Source: a virus
DNA: 27,596 bases
Virus record (IMG/VR): IMGVR_UViG_3300042445_001315
Location: 1-27,596 of that record
Reading direction: 5' to 3' (one strand)
Shown: piece by piece, positions 23,701-27,596 of the stretch
How positions within the stretch are numbered: position 1 is the first letter of the stretch
How the letters are laid out: each line of letters opens with the position of its first letter
Notes under the pieces: generated by a model
The model's input: only the letters and a program-made list of their open reading frames with translations
What the model was told of the DNA's origin: nothing
Databases searched by the model: none
Program-made: the position numbers and the translations under genes

Positions 23701-26418
23701 GAGGAAAGATTAAAGAATACTTTACTTGACCAATATAGTTCTTTGGTTGACGAAGGTAAGATTAATGAGTCTATGAGCCTTGCTGAAATCCAGAAATACA
23801 TAATGGATGTGGAAGCTGGTATAGCATCAGATTCTATTGATAATGAAGCTGAAATTAGGGGCAACATAAATGAGTTGTTTAACTCAATGTTAGATATCAC
23901 TGATTCTATTTTAAAAGATGGTTACAACCCATTAACTAATGAAGATGTAGAGCTTGATGCATATACTAAAAAGTTACTTAAAGACTTTACTAGTATGGAT
24001 TTAGACTTGATGTCTATTAGAGATGCATATCGGGCTACAGAGGCTTTAGATAACTATATTGTTAATGATATTATTGATAACATGGAAACTATGTATAAAA
24101 ACTACATAGGTGCTGAGAAAGCTAAAGTTATTGAAAATAAAGGTATCGTTGCTAATAGTTTTAGGCGTGTATTTGGAAGTAAGCCTGTTAATTATCTATC
24201 TAGAATGTGGACATCTGCTTTTTCTCCAGTTAAATCTATATTAGATTTAGTTCATAGAAGTAGAAAAGTTGGGTCAGAAGTATTTGACGCAATGGGTCTT
24301 AGAGGTATATCGAATGCAAATAGTCAGGCTAATGCAATTGCTAATAGGATTGAAGAAAGTTATTATAATAAGTTTAAAAATTCAAAACCGAACGGAAAGT
24401 CTTTCAATGATATAGAAAATGTTTTTGAGAGAGAAACTTATGCATATTTAAAAAGATCCGTAAATGGAACAATAGAAGAAAAACAGGCTGAATTTGAAAG
24501 AAGAAAGAATATTATTGATGAATCTATACAAGAGTTGCTAAATTCAGGTGATTCTAAATTAGTTAAAAAAGGTAAAATTGAAGATGCTATATATGATAAA
24601 ATGAGATTGTCTTCAAATCCTGAACAAATAGGAGAGTTAGTTGATCCTATTAATAAAGAGGCTGCTGATTTCTGGGTAAATGTATATAGAGATATTTACC
24701 CAGAAGTTAAACAAATTGCTTCTTCTGTGTACAATACAGTTTTAGAAGATGACGTTGACTATACTCCAGATATATTTGAACAAATAATTGAAAAAGAAGT
24801 AGGCGATGTAGGTGAATCATCGGTATATAAAATGGCATTTGATTTCTTAAATCAAAAACCATCTGGTACTTTAATGAAGAATAATCGAATTAAATCTTTA
24901 CCCAAGGGTAGGGTTTTAAGTTTTGATTTTGATTATAATAATTCTGTTGCATTGCGTAAAATGTTGGTAGATATCAAAACAGCTCCATATGTACAACAAT
25001 ACAGAGGCTTTACTCAATCTCCATCATTTGAAAAGATATACCCTGACCCAAAAGATAGGGCTGTAATTAAAGATAGATTAAACTATTATGTAAATGAAGT
25101 TCGTTCAAAAAATGTAGGTACTGGTTCTGTAGATGAAAAAGCTGCGGCTAAAGTAATACAATCTATTAGTAGATACGGAACGTCACGTGCATTGGGATCT
25201 CTTACATCATTCTTTAAACAAGGTGGAACTGCACTTGCAAATACAGCTATAAACTTAGTTAATGATCCAACATCGATGAGAGATGGATTTATGTTGTTGT
25301 ACAATAAAGATGCTACTAAGCTATTAGAAGAATCTGGATATGGAATAGCTAGTCGTGGTTTAGAAGCTCAAACAGCTATAGAATCGGCAAATAAAATAAT
25401 AGAGCAAGTTGATTTAGGCTCTTCAAATAAAGCTAAAGAGGTATTAAATAAATCTTCGGAACTTATCGGTAAAGCTGGTAAAATATATCTAGACAATTTT
25501 TTAAAGAAGGGTGATATAGTAGCAGCAAGAGCCTCTTGGTTTGCTTATTATTTACATGACTTAAAGAAACAAGGAATCAATACCCAAAATATTGATTGGA
25601 AGAATCATGAGTTAAATAAGAAAGCGGCAGATTATGCAGAAGACCAAGTAAATCTTCAGCAAAATGTTTCTGAATCAGAAATGATGGGTAAGTTCTTGAT
25701 AACTAAAAACCCATGGACCACAATAGCTAGGTCAATGATATTGCCTTTTAGTAGTTTTATTTTTAACGCTAAAGATAAGATTACTACGGATGTAACTATT
25801 CTTACATCTAAGGCTTCGAATAAGCAAGACAAGGTTGATGCAATGAAATCTCTTGCTGCTACTAGCTTTGAAATGGTTTTGTTTGAAGCATTTGCCGCAA
25901 CAATAAACTCAGGAATTGTAATCGCTGCAAACTCAATACTGGGTTACGAAGAAAGTGAAGAAGAGAAAGATAAGCGTATTAGCAAATATGTTAATACAGC
26001 TACAACTAAGTTTGCTACTGATGTATTATCTCCTATACCAAATATAGGTGATACAGCTATTTTAGCACTTATAAACAGTTTAGCTGACTTAGCTCAATCT
26101 GAATTAGATGAAGAAGAGAAGTTTAAATTATTTGAATATAAACCACAGAGTAGTTGGGATGCGCTGCTTAGTTTTATAGGAGGTGTTCCTGAAATTGCGG
26201 CTAGACCTTTTATTGATATGTCTGATACTATCAATATGATTACTAGCGATACGTATACTGATAGATTTGGCAATGAGATAGAATTCTCTTATGAAGACAA
26301 ATCAAAGTTAGTTTATGTTCTAGCTGTCGAATTACTTTCGGCTACTAATATATTGCCAACTGAGGCTATAAGATTAAACGAAAAAGTAAAAGATAAAATA
26401 GAAAAAGAAGCTAAATAA
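20791..26418 (+). CDS. Giant internal virion/ejection-type protein
   Basis: This 1875-residue protein is the largest in the window. Residues 8-31 and 38-61 are two copies of a 30-residue-period motif (LSSDKLYTKSYDEFVKQYG and LSADNLYSKSEQEFVNQYW). An Ala/Pro/Lys/Ser-rich linker follows (~62-100). Residues ~234-258 (MLTSMVPGGAAAIGVS) are weakly hydrophobic. A Pro/Glu/Val-rich linker lies at ~523-580. Most of 600-1130 is charged coiled-coil-like helix. Near the C-terminus, NPWTTIARSMILPFSSFIFN (~1641) and an amphipathic-to-hydrophobic stretch at ~1693-1719 could contact membrane. I found no RNA polymerase motif (such as DxDGD), lysozyme motif or protease motif. Length, low complexity and location at the end of the virion module suggest a DNA-ejection or polyvalent-type protein delivered into the host. 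Confidence 0.5.
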   Translation: MDNGKSLYKQLSSDKLYTKSYDEFVKQYGNPEGQKELFNKLSADNLYSKSEQEFVNQYWAPVKKKDQAQAAVAAPSVSKSVSAPTKSSLVVPSKSPEKPEEVGYVEDIWNRFKGSGTKVLSAFLQIPSAAQSYIYDVALAATGKDEEFNRLPAAAKKEVKDAVRSVSRGLPNGELTYQTKEAANYLNKKAESIYQKTINDETSLSDEISKLATNPTSEGVLKIVNKSIRSTAESLPYMLTSMVPGGAAAIGVSTAAEKREQELEETGDYGMGFLINSAVTGGSNYLGEKYTGRILNKIGAKSLGNPELLKKVTQAPLVELGKDLGIEFSTEALQSFTQEVSDKWTKGQEVQWIPTLKKALDDGLLGAASVGTFAAGGKGVQLTGKVAEPLRKYLASKIINKKDASYINKGIDAIQELNTQKADDQDPIVNEAIDNKINEIKTKIAGKIQVAEDMIDNMSDEEIKKAILIDRDLEDTRLKAKAIEDNPTLDDATKELLRKDLADKYINLNKQKDAIQEQATSQIPVQPEAGVSGEMAQGEPQAEPQVPAEEVKVEEVTTPQGEVVATEEVTAPAEMSKEEWTKVQDLADRISNGEEITSQEDLKLQESYPQTVEKLIAKKEEAAPKEEFKPEEKTKLSDTQKTAIQEAVKRGEDMVKRYPKQDDLILKYKALQQFQKKNQEYIDADQSQKDEMTRQINFALGLAAKKSAQSTKSILGIKPTMVTVDQMASLEDQLMMQEKAAQGGVDFANKAKKIVNETIKGMEKGALDSKATNSLLTALNAKAETPTQRRDIISKVIAIFKKSAGKIAIDELKLYNDQIKIENKASANANKIRKEVVDKIKSFVTRGALSKAQQKSLLNSLAKTNILNPGMRDRLFERMQKMFKRADYQDRIKEATTFRNRIKKLAKSETLQGSVAKMAKDFSKVIPEFTDIDTYLENAREVYGAIKSPIRKAAVIENIADFSKKELAKQEERLKNTLLDQYSSLVDEGKINESMSLAEIQKYIMDVEAGIASDSIDNEAEIRGNINELFNSMLDITDSILKDGYNPLTNEDVELDAYTKKLLKDFTSMDLDLMSIRDAYRATEALDNYIVNDIIDNMETMYKNYIGAEKAKVIENKGIVANSFRRVFGSKPVNYLSRMWTSAFSPVKSILDLVHRSRKVGSEVFDAMGLRGISNANSQANAIANRIEESYYNKFKNSKPNGKSFNDIENVFERETYAYLKRSVNGTIEEKQAEFERRKNIIDESIQELLNSGDSKLVKKGKIEDAIYDKMRLSSNPEQIGELVDPINKEAADFWVNVYRDIYPEVKQIASSVYNTVLEDDVDYTPDIFEQIIEKEVGDVGESSVYKMAFDFLNQKPSGTLMKNNRIKSLPKGRVLSFDFDYNNSVALRKMLVDIKTAPYVQQYRGFTQSPSFEKIYPDPKDRAVIKDRLNYYVNEVRSKNVGTGSVDEKAAAKVIQSISRYGTSRALGSLTSFFKQGGTALANTAINLVNDPTSMRDGFMLLYNKDATKLLEESGYGIASRGLEAQTAIESANKIIEQVDLGSSNKAKEVLNKSSELIGKAGKIYLDNFLKKGDIVAARASWFAYYLHDLKKQGINTQNIDWKNHELNKKAADYAEDQVNLQQNVSESEMMGKFLITKNPWTTIARSMILPFSSFIFNAKDKITTDVTILTSKASNKQDKVDAMKSLAATSFEMVLFEAFAATINSGIVIAANSILGYEESEEEKDKRISKYVNTATTKFATDVLSPIPNIGDTAILALINSLADLAQSELDEEEKFKLFEYKPQSSWDALLSFIGGVPEIAARPFIDMSDTINMITSDTYTDRFGNEIEFSYEDKSKLVYVLAVELLSATNILPTEAIRLNEKVKDKIEKEAK
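20812..20973 (+). repeat. Two-copy 30-residue repeat at the N-terminus of the giant protein
   Basis: Residues 8-31 and 38-61 align closely: Y/F-x-KLSxDxLYxKSxxEFVxQY, with a period of 30 residues. The rest of the protein lacks further copies that I can see. Confidence 0.8.
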
Positions 26419-26425
26419 TAAAAAT

Positions 26426-26447
26426 GGGGACCATGAGTCCCCTTTTT
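26426..26447. terminator. Terminator between convergent modules, possibly bidirectional
   Basis: GGGGAC at 26426-26431 pairs with GTCCCC at 26437-26442 around a CATGA loop, followed by five T's. On the minus strand the same hairpin is followed by an AT-rich run of mainly T, so it may stop transcription of both the rightward structural module and the leftward small ORF. Confidence 0.88.
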
Positions 26448-26470
26448 AACTAATCACCTTATACGCAATT

Positions 26471-26587
26471 CTAACTTAAAAATCTTAATTTATATAGAGT
26501 TGAACTTAACAACTCTTGTGTGTTGTCAACCATTTGTTGCAGGTACCCTTCGGTCAATGTATTACGATACGCATCAAATGCTGTCAT
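26471..26587 (-). CDS. Small 38-residue ORF of unknown function
   Basis: This ORF encodes MTAFDAYRNTLTEGYLQQMV followed by DNTQELLSSTLYKLRFLS. The composition is that of a helical, soluble peptide and no motif is recognised. A TAnnTTTG box on the same strand (26610-26603) lies 16 bases before the ATG, and a strong hairpin terminator (26442-26426) lies 29 bases after the stop, so the pair could frame a short transcription unit. The metallophosphoesterase gene ends at 26611 on the same strand. A perfect 7-bp inverted repeat lies inside it. Without comparative data, a chance ORF remains possible. Confidence 0.45.
   Translation of the reverse strand: MTAFDAYRNTLTEGYLQQMVDNTQELLSSTLYKLRFLS
26496..26516. 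repeat. Perfect 7-bp inverted repeat inside the small ORF
   Basis: AGAGTTG at 26496-26502 and CAACTCT at 26510-26516 are separated by AACTTAA. There is no adjacent T run in either direction. It may be an operator-like or structural element, or chance. Confidence 0.5.
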
Positions 26588-26602
26588 AATCTTATATTTT
26601 TA

Positions 26603-26610
26603 CAAAAATA
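26603..26610 (-). promoter_or_regulatory. Bacteroidota-type -7 box on the minus strand before the small ORF
   Basis: Read on the minus strand this is TATTTTTG, matching TAnnTTTG, and it directly follows the metallophosphoesterase stop codon. A TTG lies 23 bases upstream, slightly beyond usual -33 spacing. The box is half of a 16-base inverted repeat (TATTTTT, GT, AAAAATA). Confidence 0.5.
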
Positions 26611-27596
26611 CTAAAAGATATTGACTAGTCTAGCAACCTGCCCATTTTCTTTGTGGTGGATGAACCCCTCAACCGCTTTAGGTGCGTGTTGATAGCCATT
26701 TCTATGGTGCCATGAATCGGTACCACTGGGAGATCGGAGAGACTCGACGCAAACGCCCATGTAATCCTTAGAAGACTTGTGATGAACGTGGTGAGTATAT
26801 ACGTAACGGTGTTTGGAGTCTGCCCACTCCTTGCTTGCTTCATGAGCCATTAATAAAGGTAAGTCTTGGGACTTAGCACCATCGCCATGTGTAGTTCCAA
26901 TTAAATTGTTTCCATATTTTGTATACTTTCTGTGTGCGATAGAACAGTCAAATGTAATATTAGAGTTGTTGTGGAACCAAGACTGAATAGCATCAGCTAA
27001 AAAGAAGCCATTGGTATAGTCATGGTTAGATGGATTGAACACAAAGTGAACATCAGCTATACTAATTAACATTTCGATGACCTCGATATATAGCTTCTTA
27101 GCGACTCTAAAGTTGTCGTACCACATTCCATCTGTATCCTGTGGAGTTCCGCCCGTGGTGGTCCGTTTTGGGGTGTCTATGTGAAGGATGTCATTACCTC
27201 CAACAAAAAGTATCTGGTCGATATTAAACCCAGACGCTTTCTGAACAATACCACGTACTCCATCAAGTACACGCTGAACAGCAATCTGATTATTGTAGTC
27301 ATCTCCTGTCTCAAAAGCGGAGGCTAACTTACCAATGTGAATATCAGCCGGGTCAATCACAAGAAGGTGGCCATCCACAATATTGCTGCGATCTAACTTA
27401 GGGTATACGGGTGCATGCTTTTGCATCTCAGCCACGATGTCGGCTCGCATGTCATGATATGTCTGCACTGGGTCTCTCTTGTCAACCTTGACAAAAATAG
27501 ACTGTTTGTCGGTCTTCAACCAGTAGTGCGAGACTTCACCGATTGGTGCACCTTCTTTATCACACTCATCGTTGAGGCTCTTGTGCTCTGACTTTA
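26611..27596 (-). CDS. Calcineurin-like metallophosphoesterase (partial at window end)
   Basis: The frame is open to the right edge of the window; a TTG near 27519 is only an internal codon, because the coding sequence continues upstream with a plausible protein (ending GEVSHYWLKTDKQ). So the N-terminus is missing. Visible motifs of the calcineurin-type phosphoesterase fold, in order, are DPADIHIGK (D-x-H, near 27340), LFVGGNDILHID (G-N-D, near 27190), NPSNHD (near 27025), THGDG (near 26885) and YTHHVHHK (in place of the usual GHxH, near 26785). These residues would hold two metal ions. The substrate may be nucleic acid, nucleotide or phosphoprotein. Coding on the opposite strand suggests a different, possibly early, module. 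Downstream lies the small ORF with its own box. Confidence 0.75.
   Translation of the reverse strand, partial: KSEHKSLNDECDKEGAPIGEVSHYWLKTDKQSIFVKVDKRDPVQTYHDMRADIVAEMQKHAPVYPKLDRSNIVDGHLLVIDPADIHIGKLASAFETGDDYNNQIAVQRVLDGVRGIVQKASGFNIDQILFVGGNDILHIDTPKRTTTGGTPQDTDGMWYDNFRVAKKLYIEVIEMLISIADVHFVFNPSNHDYTNGFFLADAIQSWFHNNSNITFDCSIAHRKYTKYGNNLIGTTHGDGAKSQDLPLLMAHEASKEWADSKHRYVYTHHVHHKSSKDYMGVCVESLRSPSGTDSWHHRNGYQHAPKAVEGFIHHKENGQVARLVNIF

Noticed and set aside
23013-23900. Minus-strand ORFs of ~125 codons inside the giant protein gene
   Set aside because: They are antisense to a continuous coding frame and have Leu/Ser-rich composition typical of reversed helical coding sequence.
20791-26418. 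Virion RNA polymerase, as in crAss-like phages
   Set aside because: No DxDGD-type catalytic motif or other polymerase signature was found in the protein.
1-27596. tRNA genes, integrase or attachment sites
   Set aside because: No tRNA cloverleaf-like sequence, recombinase gene or flanking direct repeat was recognised.

Overview
The window is a contiguous piece of a tailed double-stranded DNA phage genome, most likely a podovirus infecting a member of the Bacteroidota (flavobacterial or similar host), and plausibly a relative of the crAss-like phages. The reasons are: (i) the gene order terminase, portal, scaffold, major capsid protein, connector/ring proteins, P22 gp10-like tail-stabilisation protein, fibre, internal (ejection) proteins; (ii) a BACON domain at the end of the tail-stabilisation protein and SprB-like repeats in the fibre, both typical of Bacteroidota and their phages; (iii) no Shine-Dalgarno sequences, with A-rich leaders instead; (iv) several upstream sites matching the Bacteroidota -7 promoter box TAnnTTTG. 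No tail sheath, tape measure, integrase, lysis gene or RNA gene is visible.

Layout. 1-8100 is the head and connector module: C-terminal end of the large terminase subunit, portal, acidic scaffold-like protein, major capsid protein, a capsid-adjacent conserved protein and two connector/ring-like proteins. Intrinsic terminators follow the capsid gene and the next gene, and promoter-like sites precede the scaffold and first connector genes, so the module appears to be divided into transcription units of different strength. 8104-15884 holds two long tail genes: a gp10-like protein ending in a BACON domain, and a 1414-residue modular fibre with Thr/Pro linkers, duplicated SprB-like domains and a strongly Cys-rich repetitive C-terminal part. 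15900-18555 is an accessory block: a DxD-type glycosyltransferase, a sialyltransferase-like (GT29-type) protein translationally coupled to it, a conserved small structural protein and a GNAT-like acetyltransferase. 18557-26418 encodes three helical proteins (223, 514 and 1875 residues) that look like internal virion/DNA-ejection proteins. A hairpin terminator at 26426-26447 closes the rightward module. Beyond it the coding strand switches: a 38-residue small ORF with its own promoter-like box and a calcineurin-type metallophosphoesterase, which runs off the right edge, are on the minus strand.

The most interesting part is 11640-17380: a fibre with recently duplicated adhesin-like and Cys-rich modules followed directly by two coupled sugar-transferase genes. 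One of these carries all four sialyltransferase signature motifs. This suggests a phage system for glycosylating its own fibre or the host surface. That link is inference from gene order and motifs only.
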